DNA of 64,000 nt, from positions 1-64,000 of the forward strand of contig JADNRY010000278.1 of assembly GCA_015501585.1 (NCBI GenBank), read 5' to 3'. The DNA is from Rhodocollybia butyracea (lineage: Eukaryota > Basidiomycota > Agaricomycetes > Agaricales > Omphalotaceae). Position numbers and translations under genes: made by a program. Under the pieces are notes generated by a model. That model did not search any database and had not been told where the DNA came from. It saw only the letters and a program-made list of their open reading frames with translations. Shown here piece by piece: positions 11,539 to 22,300 of this stretch. Numbering within the stretch: the stretch's first letter is position 1; the number at the start of each line of letters is the position of its first letter.

Positions 11539-14500
11539 TCAAAGCGAGCTCAGCCCAAGTTCCGAAGCAAAGTGCTTAACCTTTGCAGAAGGTAAAGCTT
11601 TAGTGAGAGCGTCGGCGACCATATCCTCGGTAGGACAATAAACCAAATGAATAGAACCTTCGCTGACAACCCAGCGAATAAAATGATAATGAATGTCAAT
11701 GTGTTTAGTACGAGCATGATATTGATGATCTTTAGCAAGAGCAATAGCAGATTGATTATCGGAGAAAAGAGTTGTTGGATCACGGAGGGGATAGAAGACT
11801 TGAGTCAGAAGACTCCGAAGCCAGAGACCTTCCTTGGCGGCATGAGTAGCGGCGACATATTCAGATTCTGTAGTCGATAGAGTAACCATTTCCTGTCGTT
11901 TAGAAGCCCATGAAACAGCGCCGCCATTGAGAATAAATGCGTACCCGGTGACAGCATGCCTGTCCTCTGCCATATTCCCATCTGCATCGGCATACCCAAT
12001 CAAGTTTCTCTCCGCTCCGCCATAAGTCAACCATAGGTCCCTTGTACCATTCAGGTACCTAAACACACGCTTCACAGCGTCCCAGTGCTCCCGTCCTGGA
12101 TTCTTGGTGTATTGTGAGAGTGTAGTGACAGCAAACGCAATATCGGGTCGAGTTCCAAGCATCGCCCACATCAGTGAGCCAATAGCTTCATGGTAGGGGA
12201 TGTCGCGCATAGCAGCAATATCGGTAGTGGAAGAGGGAGATTGCGCGGAAGAAAGGTGAGCATTTGGATCCATAGGGAGGGAAACAGGCTTCAGATCGCT
12301 GAATCCATATCGGCGGATAATAGAGTCCAGATAGGTGCGCTGTGAGAGCGCCAGAGTTTGGCCCTCACAGTCCCGTCAGACCTCGATCCCGAGAATCCAA
12401 TGTAGAGCCCCTAAGTCAGTGACTTTGACATGGCTCCGCACACCATTCTTTACCTTCTCGACATCAGCCAATGTTGATCCCACCACTGTACAATCGTCGA
12501 CATGCACAGCGATAACAATACTCTTTCCACCTTCCTTCTTGTAGAAGACTGCCTGATCCACTTCGCACTGCTTGAACCCTAACTTGCCAACCAAAATCTC
12601 TACCAACCGCTGATACCAGCGACAACCGCTCTGCTTCAAGCCATAAAGAGTTTTGAGGAGATGGAGGACATGACGAGATGATGTACCGGGTTCCGGAAAG
12701 CCAGGAGGTTGAGACATGAAGATCTGTTCATTCTCGGTGAGTTTACCGTTCAGATATGCGCCCTTTATGTCGATCTGATGAACTTCCATGTGAAAGTGGG
12801 CCGCCATCGCAAGAATAGCATGAATAGAAGCCATGCGTGCAACCGGCGCATATGTATCGAAGTAGTCAACTCCAGGAACCTGAGAAAAACCTTGAGCAAC
12901 AAGACGAGCCTTATAGCGTACCACATTTCCGGCCGCATCTTTCTTTGCCTTGAAGACCCACTTGGAGCCAACAACCTTAACTCCTTCTGGCTTCTCGACA
13001 ACTTCCCAAGTACCCATATCCTTCAACATCTTCAGTTCCTCCTCTATAGCCTTCTCCCATAACGGCCAATCAGGACGACGTTTCGCTTCAGCTAAGGTGC
13101 ATGGTTCAAGAGCTTCGGCATCACTAGTCTCAGCCACCATACTATACTCGAGGAGAAAATCCTCATCCTCAAGCAAGTCTACCAGACCCGCTTCACTCTC
13201 CCCCTCAAGCTTGCTAACGGGCGCAGGAGTAGATGGTGTTTGAACACCTGACGGTAAGTGGGTACGGCCTTCGAGAATATCACGGACGCGCTGGCTAGGT
13301 TTCCGGATGCGACAAGTAGGTTCCGGCTCTGGATCAGGGGTTGGTTCGACATGGGGTACCGGAGTAGAAGAAGATGGTTTCGTCTGAGAAGGAGGTTGCT
13401 CACTGGGAGTTGGTAAGTTGATATCCCAGTCCTCCCCATCAATGCGACTGACTCCCGCCATCTTGTCACTGTAGACGTTACGCTCGACTGTGATTGAACG
13501 GGAATCTGGCCAATAAACACGAAAACCTTTACGCTTTTCACTCACGCCCACCCAAGGTCCTTCTCTAACACGCCTGCCAAGCTTATTGCCCTTCTCAACT
13601 CGGACCCACACCTTCTCACCCCACTCGCGCAAACCACGCAAGTCCGGTTTCTGCCCAGTTGATGCCTCTAAAGGAGTCATCCCATCCAGCGCCTTTGTCG
13701 ATGTACGGTTAAGGACCCAGACTGCATGACGCACAGCCTCCGCCCACAACGCCTTTGGTAGCCCACTGGAATGGAGCATCGCCCGGACCTTCTTGATGAC
13801 AGTGCGGTTGTAGCGTTCCGCAACGCCATTGTGCTGAGGGGTGTCATGGACAGTGAGTTTCTGCATCAGGAAAAGCCGTTTTTGCCTAGGTGACCCCAGA
13901 GTGGCCTAAAGCAAATTAGGTGACCTATGAATCCTATGGCATCCTAGGAATTTGGGCTCGTCCCTTGCCAGTCAAGGCTCTTGAGGTTTCCCTAGGCAAG
14001 CCTAGGTTTGCCCAGGTACGCCCAGGTGCTCCTGGGGAACACCTGGGGAACACCTGGGCAAACCTGGGCAAACCTAGGCTTGCCCTGGGTTTGCCTAGGA
14101 TACCCTAGGGAATCCTCAAGAGCCTTGACTGGCAAGGGATGAGCCCAAATTCCTAGGATGCCATAGGATTCATAGGTCACCTAGTTTGCTTTAGGCCACT
14201 CTGGGGTCACCTAGGCAAAAATGGCTTTTCCTGATGTGTTTCGTACCATTTGTCTTCAAATAAAGAACAAACTCCTTTCCAGTATCCTAGCCGCCATTGT
14301 CGGAGTGAAGGACCTTGATGGGGACATTGTGCTCGGTCTTTGCCCAGGCTTCATACTCGCGGTAGGAACGGAATGTTTCATCCTTGGCATGGAGAAAATC
14401 AAGGTAAGCCCAGCGTTTTGCATCATCGATGAATGAGACATAGTAGCGCTTTCCTCGCAGAGACTGAACTGGTGCTGGACCCCATAAGTCCGAGTGGACT

Positions 14501-16227
14501 ACCTCGCCAAAAACCTTGGCCCTGGATCCTTCCTGTCTCTCCTTTGGTACAGGCTTGTGTGTAGCCTTGGCGTAAATGCAGGACTCGCAAAAAATGTCCT
14601 GCGGCCCATCATTCTCGAGTCGAACGCCTGTAGCGAAACCTTTCGTAACCATATGGCGAGCAACTTTAGGTGAGATATGACCCATGCGCTTATGGAGTTG
14701 GTCTAACGTGATCGTCTCCAGCGCCGCAGCTTCCCCATCCGCAACCTTTCGGTCAACTCGATAAGCACCTCCCTTGTCCTTGGGGACCTCTCCAACAAGC
14801 TCACCACCAGGCGCACGGATAGTGCACTTACCATCCGCAAACATCGCCGTAAAACCGTGGTGATCAAGCTTTCCGATGGAGACAAGAGTGTAACCGACTT
14901 CGGGGGAATACATGACTTCAGTGAGTTCGAGCTTGTTGACATCCACGCCAGCAGGAACATCCATTGTGATAGAACCAGTGCCAGTGGCACTAAATGTCTC
15001 TTTGTTTGCGGTACGGAAGGACTTTGGAGGAATTGCTTCGAAGTTCTCAAAGTCATTGCGGTAAGGACTGATATGACAGGTGCAGCCAGAGTCGTATAGC
15101 TCGGAGCGAGCACAGGAGGGGGCGCCTCCGTCATTTATGACAGGAGCTGCAAGAAGAGAGGAAGTGTCGGAGTGAGTAGACAGAACATCACTCCAGTCTT
15201 CTTCGAAGCCATTGGGTAGATCCGGGACTTCAGCATCACCCATGTCCGAGAACAGCAAAAGACCATCGCCGTCGTCAGACACCATGTCGTTACCACCGCA
15301 CGAAGATGTGGAGTCGCTCCAGGGATCCTCGTCATCAACAGCAAAGGCACCGCCTGCTTCCCAATCGGAATCAGACTCGACCGCCCCTGCGTTACCTTTG
15401 GATCCTTGAACAGACCCGGATACTTTGACTTTGCAGTCACGCTTCAAGTGTCCCTCCTTTCCGCATTTCCAGCAGGTACGCTTTGACTTCTGCGCAGACT
15501 TCTGAGGCTGTGCTGGTGAGTTCACAGTGAGTGCCTCATTGTCGTCGTTCTTCTCTTTCTGCTTCCCTCCCTGAGCATTCTGTCGACTTTTCTGGTGGTC
15601 GTACTCTTCAGCAACAGCCTGAGCAAGGGCCGTTGGTGAAACAACCTTGGTCTTGTCGATAATGCGGGTAGACGTAATGATGGAGGAAGCAAAGGTGGAG
15701 TAGTAATGAGGGATACCCCGGAGGATAGTAGAACGATGGTCCGAATCGTCAATAGCGACACCTACAGCGGCAAGTTTCTCCTTTTTTGTGTTCAGGTCTT
15801 CTAGGAATTGACAAACGTTACCCTTTGGAGGGCAAGTAGAGTCCATAAACCCACGTCGAAGGTCAACTTCAGCATAGCCAGACTTTTCCGTGAACTTGGA
15901 AACAACGGCGGCCCATGCTTCAGTAACAGTACCGAAACGTGTGATCTTCAGTGCAACGGAATCGCAAACCTTGGAAATCAAGAGATTGCGGGCAGTCGCT
16001 TCATCCTTTGACCAGGTATGAAGGTCCTTGGCAGACGCAGCATTAGGACCAGTTAAGACGGGCTTGATGTCGACACCGTCAAAGTGGCCCCACTTGTCTT
16101 TGCCTTTAACAGCGGCCTCGAAACGAAGTTTCCAGATCGCCCAGTTGGAACCAGAAGCACTGAGTGTAGGGATGTTACTCGGGAGAGTATCGGTGAGCGC
16201 ATTAACGGTAGTGGCAGACAAAGACAT
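11539..16227 (-). pseudogene. Copia copy 2 gag-pol polyprotein, broken at three points
   Basis: Gag with a CCHC knuckle (CWKCGKEGHLKRDC), protease (YDSGCTCHI), and the integrase HHCC region with DLWGP and HSDNGG occupy 16227-14290. A TAG follows at 14289-14287. The integrase then runs about 50 bp to the palindrome at 14236. After the palindrome the frame continues at 13861 (QHNGVAERYN) through RT (YKARLVAQGFSQ; HVDD) to a TGA at 12378-12376. The same frame goes on through RNase H to 11539. Removing the palindrome and one TG restores the frame at the junction. The 12376 stop is a CGA to TGA change at a CpG. The element cannot make an intact polyprotein. Confidence 0.9.
13864..14236. mobile_element. 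Palindromic element P1, copy 1 (373 bp), nested in copia integrase
   Basis: The whole element is close to a perfect inverted repeat: CATCAGGAAAAGCCG at one end and (t)GGCTTTTCCTGATG at the other, with internal arms such as gacctatgaatcctatggc. The centre is a C/G-rich run of cctgggcaaa and cctggggaac units. A 2-bp direct repeat TG (13862-13863 and 14237-14238) flanks it, and excising the element plus one TG restores the copia reading frame. It has no protein-coding capacity; the frames in both orientations are mirror images. Related to 17642-18004. Confidence 0.85.
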
Positions 16228-16255
16228 AGTTGAGCAATTCGGGGGCCCAATAACC

Positions 16256-16703
16256 TGTAAGAGCTAACAAAGTATGCAGTAAGCTACAGCTCAGAGATAA
16301 GAGAACACTCTGTATTGATAAATACCTAACAAAGTATGCAGTAAGCTACAGCTATGGACCTCGTCAGTAAAAGTAAGTATAAAGGAAGTAAGTAGGCTCA
16401 CCTCAGAGATAAGAGAACACTCTGAGGGGAGCCGATACGAAGTATCTACGAATATAAGTAAAAGATACGCGGCCTCCGCAGGCGGTGCGGAAATACGAAT
16501 AGGCTATGAAACAAGGTACAAACATATAATAGTGCATGTTTAAGGATAGGATCAAGAAATATACCGCAGGATGAGACGCTTTGTGGAGTAATGGCCCGAA
16601 ATACCTATTCCGGCACTCGGAAAGTCCAATCCTAGTGATCAATCCCGATGATGTCACTGCATTTATGGAAAATCGCGTGACGTCATAAGAATCAATTCCA
16701 ACA
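16256..16703 (-). repeat. 5' LTR of copia copy 2
   Basis: 448 bp, matching 11084-11531. Two of the four differences are CpG in the left copy and CpA here (aacgaag against aacaaag, twice). Confidence 0.92.
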
Positions 16704-17641
16704 TTATCAATATTTATCACGGCAAAGGCCCACTGGGAGCGGAGGGACTTATCTTGGTATGAGGGCTGTCAAAAATGCATTGAAAACAACGGGTAAAGAA
16801 GGGAAACAGAAAGCTACAAGACCTTAGCTCAAGTCAACTTCAACCGTATCACCAACATCATCATTACCTTCATCATTCAGCACCGGCCGTTCCTTCACTA
16901 CAGGAGGAGGCGGAGCAACTTCAATCACAGATGGCATTATCATGATCATTCTCGACATTTCTTCCTCAGGCTGTCCTTGCTGAATTGGTAAACCAGGAGG
17001 AGGCGGTTTTTTCCCCCCCTGGACCTGGCACTGCTTCAGGATAAGCTGTTGGCGAAGGAGGAAAACGGCGATTCATCCCTCCACTACGGCTTTTCCGTTT
17101 TGCCAATGTTTTGCTGCTGTGTTCATTGGCGTTGACGTTCCGGAATCGTTGTCGGGAGGATGTCGTGGTTGTCGTGATTGTTGAGTGAGCAGACATGGTC
17201 CTTTGGATTCAGGGATATCAGGGCCAGCGGGTTGGCTGATAAAGGCTGAATGTGTCTCCAGGCTAACTGGGCAATTCGAGGATTTGCGAGTTGGTGCAGG
17301 CATCAAAGTTCGGTTGGCGGGTCCAGCAATTGATGTGGTGGATTGAGATGCTTGGGACATGGATTGTAGACGGTAGGAGTGTGTCAATGCCGAAGGCTCA
17401 GCGCTCAGCACTGAGGTAGTATGCGCCAATAGCGACCATTCTAATAGGGAATCAGATTTTGTTGGTTTTACGACGCGAATACACAATCTCACCATTTCTC
17501 TGAATGACACGCCAGAATCCAGTGAGGCGTGACAAGGGATACTCAACTACAGCACACGCTGATACTCGACTCCAGGAGCAGCACTGGCACTGCCAGTTGC
17601 CTGAGCACCGTTGGGAGTAGCAGCAGGTGTAGTACACACAA
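16704..17641 (-). pseudogene. Partial duplicate of CHS5 3' end (exon 5, intron 4, end of exon 4)
   Basis: Runs parallel to 52,151-53,095 of the intact CHS5, with about 85-90% identity by eye. It includes the stop region, the Pro/Ser-rich tail, the intron and the end of the BRCT exon. Because the intron is present it is a DNA duplication, not a processed copy. Frames are broken by indels (fragments 17546-17073 and 17196-16966), and the N-terminal and FN3 parts are absent. The similarity stops at acacacaa (17641), exactly where palindrome P1 copy 2 begins. Confidence 0.85.
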
Positions 17642-18004
17642 CATCAGGAAAAGCCGTTTTTGCCTAGGTGACCCCAGAGTGGCCTAAAGCAAACTAGGTG
17701 ACCTATGAATCCTATGGCATCCTAGGAATTTGGGCTCGTCCCTTGCCACTCAAGGCTCTTGAGGATTCCCTAGGCAAGCCTAGGTTTTCCCAGGCGCTCC
17801 TGGGGAACACCTGGGGAACACCTGGGCAAACCTGGGCAAACCTAGGCTTGCCCTGGGTTTGCCTAGGATACCCTAGGGATTCCTCAAGAGCCTTGAGTGG
17901 CAAGGGACAAGCCCAAATTCCTAGGATGCCATAGGATTCATAGGTCACCTAGTTTGCTTTAGGCCACTCTGGGGTCACCTAGGCAAAAACGGCTTTTCCT
18001 GATG
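17642..18004. mobile_element. Palindromic element P1, copy 2 (363 bp), at a duplication breakpoint
   Basis: Same sequence and full-length inverted-repeat structure as 13864-14236, about 10 bp shorter in the centre. The flanks (acacacaa on the left, ccaacctatt on the right) share no direct repeat. The left flank is CHS5-derived and the right flank is not, so the element marks the end of the duplicated segment. Confidence 0.85.
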
Positions 18005-18091
18005 CCAACCTATTCTGTGTATAAACAAAAGGTCTGGATGTTTACCACAAGCTATTGTGCTTAGGGAAAGAGTGTACACAGTTTGTGTGTT

Positions 18092-19154
18092 CAGTTTTGT
18101 CATTTCTTAATTAGGTAGTGAAAACAGCTTTGACCTCATCCACTGCAAAAGATTTGTCATTTTTCAAATAAGTAATGAAATCAGCTTTGACCTCATCCAC
18201 TGCAAATTTGTCACTTCTCAATTAGGCAATGGAAACAGCTTTGGCCTCATCCACTGCAAAAGTTTTGAAATTGCCTAATTAAGAAATAAAAGTCTATTGA
18301 AATAAAATTGCCTAATATAGTAATTTATAAAAATTTCCAAATGTCTCTAACTCTATTAAAAAAAACATAAAACCGGTTAAGGTGTTTGAAAATTGCCTTA
18401 TTTGGTAATAAAAACAGCTTTGACCTCATCCACTGCAAAAATTGAAAAATTTCCTAATTTAGTCATTTTTAAATTGGCCTAAGTCATGAACTAGGCTAGG
18501 CAGGTCATGACCTAGTTCACCCAGGTCATGCCCTGGACCAGGTAGGTCATGACCTAAAAAAGTAGGTCATGACCTGAATCAGCTAGGTCGGGTAAGTCCC
18601 ATGCTTCCCTGACCACCCAGAACAGGGCACTGTGACTTAGCTTAATCTTGTCATAATCTACAGATATGTAAAAAATCCCAATATGTTTCTAAAAATTTCA
18701 AGTCATTATTCTATGATATTTCATTCTTGTTTATATTCTCTATCTCACCATTCTCCACTCTCACCCTACACCTCGTAGACTATATCTCCCCCTCCTAGAC
18801 CATACCCTCCTCCTCCCAGACCATACCCTCCTCCTCCTAGACCATACCCTCCCTCACCTAGACCATGCCCTCCCTCACCTAGACCATGCCCTCCCTCACC
18901 TAGACCATGCCCTGCCCCACCTAGGCCATATCCTATCTCACCCCAGGCCATGACCTACCAACCCCTGGAAAAGACCAACCTGACCTAGGTCATGACCAAT
19001 TTTTTAGGTCATGACCTAATTCCCAGGTCATGACCTAAATCCCAAGGTCATGACCTAGCTGCCTGGGTTTTGCCTAGGTTTTTGGGTCTTTTTAGTAAGG
19101 TCAATGTAACAAAAGTGTAGACTAATAAGACCAAATATGTGGGTGACTGAACTG
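18092..19154. mobile_element. Foldback family F1, copy 1 (left arm missing)
   Basis: The centre and right arm correspond to 30,000-31,003 of copy 2: repeated agctttgacctcatccactgcaaa modules separated by cctaattaagaaat-like spacers, an aaccggttaaggtgtttgaa block, a shortened AGGTCATGACCT zone (18,490-18,600 and 18,955-19,060), and a conserved terminus ending ATATGTGGGTGACTGAACTG. The left terminus is not found; homology starts just right of palindrome P1. No ORF-based function is seen; the glycine-rich minus frame at 18,766-18,951 is a repeat artefact. Confidence 0.7.
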
Positions 19155-19159
19155 CGGGT

Positions 19160-19679
19160 GCTGTCATGAATCCAATTCTGGCGTGTTCTGCTGTTGCCTT
19201 GATTGAAGTCGGTGAAGAGGAAGCGGAGGAGGTGGGAGAGAGAAGTAGTGTATTTGGGGGAGTTTCCGGACAACCTGTGGATAATGGTGAAGTGTCTACA
19301 CTGACCGCACTGAGTGTCAACAATGGCATTGACGGTGAGAGCAAAGATGCGGAGGACATCGGAGACGACAGCATTGACGGTGAGAGCGAAGACATTGGAG
19401 ACGATGGAGTCAACGGTGAGATCGAAGACACGGAGGAGGTCGGAGACGAGGACAGATATTTCTGTAGCTGGCTACCCCATGAAGCTGGTCCCAGCAGTCA
19501 TCACAGACACGTGCATTCTCTACAACGCTGTTCTACCAGTTAAATACTGACTCCCCTCTCGGTGGATTTAAGAAAGGCAAACTTTGTGTATCTAGCAGCG
19601 CGGTCGTACGCGATGTACAAGCTGAGCAAAATATGCCGCCGCACTTTCGACAATGATGTCTACGTTCTGTACGGGTACT
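19160..19679 (-). pseudogene. FYVE zinc-finger gene fragment
   Basis: The minus-strand exon starting at about 19,679 (after a TTAG acceptor) encodes RRHHCRKCGGIFC followed by LPFLNPPRG and, after an in-frame TAG (19,535-19,533), ARVCDDCWDQLHG. RRHHCR is the phosphatidylinositol-3-phosphate binding signature of FYVE domains, which target proteins to endosomes. The C-terminal Ser/Pro-rich part (19,431-19,160) lies in another frame, implying a frameshift. The gene is cut at 19,154 by foldback F1. No convincing upstream exons are visible, so this is a broken partial gene. Confidence 0.6.
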
Positions 19680-20297
19680 AATGTTCAAGTTTGGTAACAA
19701 AGACAGCGACGAGAACACCGCTGAACATGCAAAAGTGTCACATGTTGTTGCCAAAGAGTCGCTCTTGCAGAGTGTATGGGGAAGAAGAACAGCAAGATAT
19801 TTGTTTTGGCGGATACTAAAACAAATAAATATGAGTGGCGGAACGCCAAGGACGATGAGTAAACATACGTGCTCGTTGTTGCAGACATTGTGCTTGAAGA
19901 GGTTGCAAACAAAATAATCTGAGTGCAACAGTCAACACCCTTCGAGCCAAGATCTCATCAGGGTTTATTTACATAAAAGTTCCAATCGCCACCCAGCCAT
20001 GATGCTACTTCTTCTGTGTGCTGATCAAAAAAACTGATCACCTTCAAACAAGCTAAAGCGCTCACCGAAGTTCCGTCACTTCGAATTCTTTCTGCTGTTC
20101 AATCAATACTGCTAAGTATGGCCTATCCTTCATACTCACACTTTGGAGCGGAGCATTAAATCTCCATGGATAATCGATAAAGCTCAAAGCTCAAGCGCTC
20201 AAGGCCTCGAGCTTAACTCCAAATAGTTCCCGCCACCAAGATTGTTCCAAATACACTTGGCGCTGAGAGTACAAGCGCTGGCTATTCTACTGGTAGC
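19680..20297. other. No supported gene
   Basis: May hold upstream sequence of the FYVE remnant. Short frames on both strands carry no domain I recognise. No repeat boundary is seen. Confidence 0.3.
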
Positions 20298-21359
20298 ATG
20301 ACACTAAAGCGCATATTGTCACGAACAGCCCAAAGTCCCCCCCCTTTGCCCCAGCTTAATGGTCAAATTCTATTGCAGGTTCTAACACATAGGTCATTGC
20401 ACAGATTCAACGAGCTTGATGAAGATTTTGTAAACAAACGACTCTCGGAGTTAGGAGAAAATGCATTGGCCATTGTGATCAGTATCGCTCTCTTCCATTG
20501 ACAACCAGTTTTATCGGGCAAGGAAATGCTGGTACCCTTGGTTTCCAGTTTTGAATATCAATCGTTCATAGCGTTGGCTTTTAAGTAGGAGCAGCATAAA
20601 ATTATCCTTTCTGAGGGAAACTTGGATAGATGGGTCACAATGTATGGTCTCCACAAAGTCCGTGAATGATCATTTACTCAAGTTATTGGCTGACATTGGT
20701 TTAGAGAGTACAGTGTATGCCAGATCTGGTACCTTCATTGAGGTCTGCTGAGGTGAGTTATTGGGTTATTATGTTTAAAAGAATATTCAATCCTAACCAT
20801 GTTTATAGGAAACTCGACTACTGTTCTGTGCATACATTGGAGCCGTATACAGAAGGAGGCATGCAACCTGTTCAAACTTGGATAGACAGTTTGATCAATG
20901 ACGACACTCCTGCTCAGTTTAGCACCTCAAACCAATTGCTGCCTCAAAAGAAAGCAAAGTTTGACATCCCAGTATTCTACCCTCCTCAACCTTTATCATC
21001 TTCAGCCCCTACGTCGCTGAGTGTATATGCTGCTAGCATTAATCAGGACCCTGCTATGACCCCAAGTTTCTCAAGCCTTATTACCCCTGCCCAGCCGAAG
21101 CTTGCATTCCTACCTCTGTTCAATCAGACTGCTACGCAGCGACGTGTGATGGTAGAGTATCCAACTGTATTCAGTAGTCCTTTGCATGCGGGAGCTTGGA
21201 CCACTACTTGTCAAGGTGAGCATTTTAATGTCCTGTATGCTACAGTGCTGACGCTGGACAGTGAATGGGATTGCAAAGGGAATGTCAATGGGAAAGTCTA
21301 AGCAGATTGCTAAAGAGGGCACTGCAAGGCAAGCTTGGTACAATATGGGATGGTCTTGA
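20298..21359 (+). pseudogene. RNase III-like gene with dsRNA-binding C-terminus, degenerate
   Basis: The first exon (20298-20501) has an RNase III-like signature (LTHRSLH... RLSELGENAL) and ends at a TGA (20499-20501) inside a frame that goes on with QPVLSGKEML. A probable intron follows, then ILSEGNLDRWVTMYGL (about 20,600), TRLLFCAYIGAVY (20,812 on, after an ATAG acceptor), a one-base frame slip, and VQTWIDSLI. The 3' end encodes GKSKQIAKEG...QAWYNMGWS, a dsRBD C-terminus, in a frame shifted again near 21,290, with the stop at 21,359. The signature lacks the acidic residues usual in RLEFLGDAVL (S and E instead), so even the ancestor may have been non-catalytic. At least three lesions make it a pseudogene. 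Confidence 0.65.
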
Positions 21360-22300
21360 ATTAGTTTTCTCTTGAGAAGCGCCATAGGGGTTAACTTTTA
21401 TGTCCGATGAGGGCATATCTGTATTTGGCAGAGATATTTATCCTAACAAGTTTCGAGTTTGAACTCATTGTACCTGATGGTTTAAACATATGGGTATCTG
21501 GGATAAGATAGAGCACATCTTGGGGTGCTTGGACAATGCCCACTCCTGAAGCTGATGGAGATACAGCAAGCGCAACCCCAAAATGAAGGTATTCTTCCAC
21601 TGAGTAGTGGCAATCTGTTGAAACTGGAGCTGTACCAGGGACAAGGACAGGGGCAGAGAAGAGGGCGTGGAACAACTCAGAGACAGATGAACTGACAGAC
21701 AATGGTTGAATTGATGCCATTAGTGGTCCTAGCATACGGCCTGTTGAGCAACCTCTGGCCCATCAGTCCAGAGAACAAAACTAAGTTGATTTTGCAAGTA
21801 GCATTAGGGATAAAAACGGTATATACAATTAGACAATCTGCTGAACAGAATTTGTACTTATTTAATGAAGTGAGCGCTATGGGCTGAGATTGCAAAGTCG
21901 GTAGGATGAACCCATGGCTGTAGCCTCAGGCAATGACACCATAGCGTCCTCGACAATTTGGGCGGTTGGAAAGACAAAGCCGACGGGACTGAACGCAAAT
22001 AAAAAGATTACCCACGAGGGACTTCCAGGCTTTGGTATCACCAAGATGCCCCAAGAGGATAGCCCAGTGGGTACCATCTGACTTAAGAGGAGAGTTGAGC
22101 GGAAGTCCAGGAGTGAGAGCCCTAGACTCATCATTGCAGTCAAACCACTCTTTGAACTGAAGGACACCCACATCGGCATTGGTAGCAAGAGTGACAACAT
22201 AGTCTGGCTCTTCAGCCGTCTCGAACGTGTTACAATAGTTGGTGAAGACACCACGGTAAAGGAAACCGCAACAACATGCTTCACTTTGCGATAAATGTGA
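21360..22300 (-). pseudogene. Unrecognised coding remnant (minus strand)
   Basis: Minus frames 22,171-21,926 (with an upstream extension to about 22,230: YVVTLATNADVGVLQ, then FKEWFDCNDESRALTPG) and 21,735-21,391 have a protein-like composition without repeats. They lack start context and connect only through stops. I do not recognise a family. It may be a decayed gene; no function is proposed. Confidence 0.3.

Larger units (their letters stand above)
11084..16703 (-). mobile_element. Ty1/copia LTR retrotransposon, copy 2 (different family from copy 1)
   Basis: LTRs are 448 bp (11084-11531 and 16256-16703) with four differences, TG...CA ends, and target duplicate ttatc (11079-11083 and 16704-16708). 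The minus strand shows the PPT GAGGGGGAG (11532-11540) and the PBS-like GGTTATTGGGCCC next to the 5' LTR. A 373-bp palindromic element (13864-14236) is nested in its integrase region. LTR divergence near 0.9% implies a recent insertion, with the palindrome more recent still. It inserted into the partial CHS5 duplicate. Confidence 0.93.

Noticed and set aside
13920..14180. Frames starting MTYESYGILGIW on both strands of P1 (also at 17,698-17,948)
   Set aside because: Mirror frames of a palindrome; no evidence of coding.
18766..18951. Glycine-rich minus-strand ORF (also 30,693-30,881)
   Set aside because: Derived from ccctcctcc/ccctcacctaga tandem repeats of foldback F1; composition artefact.
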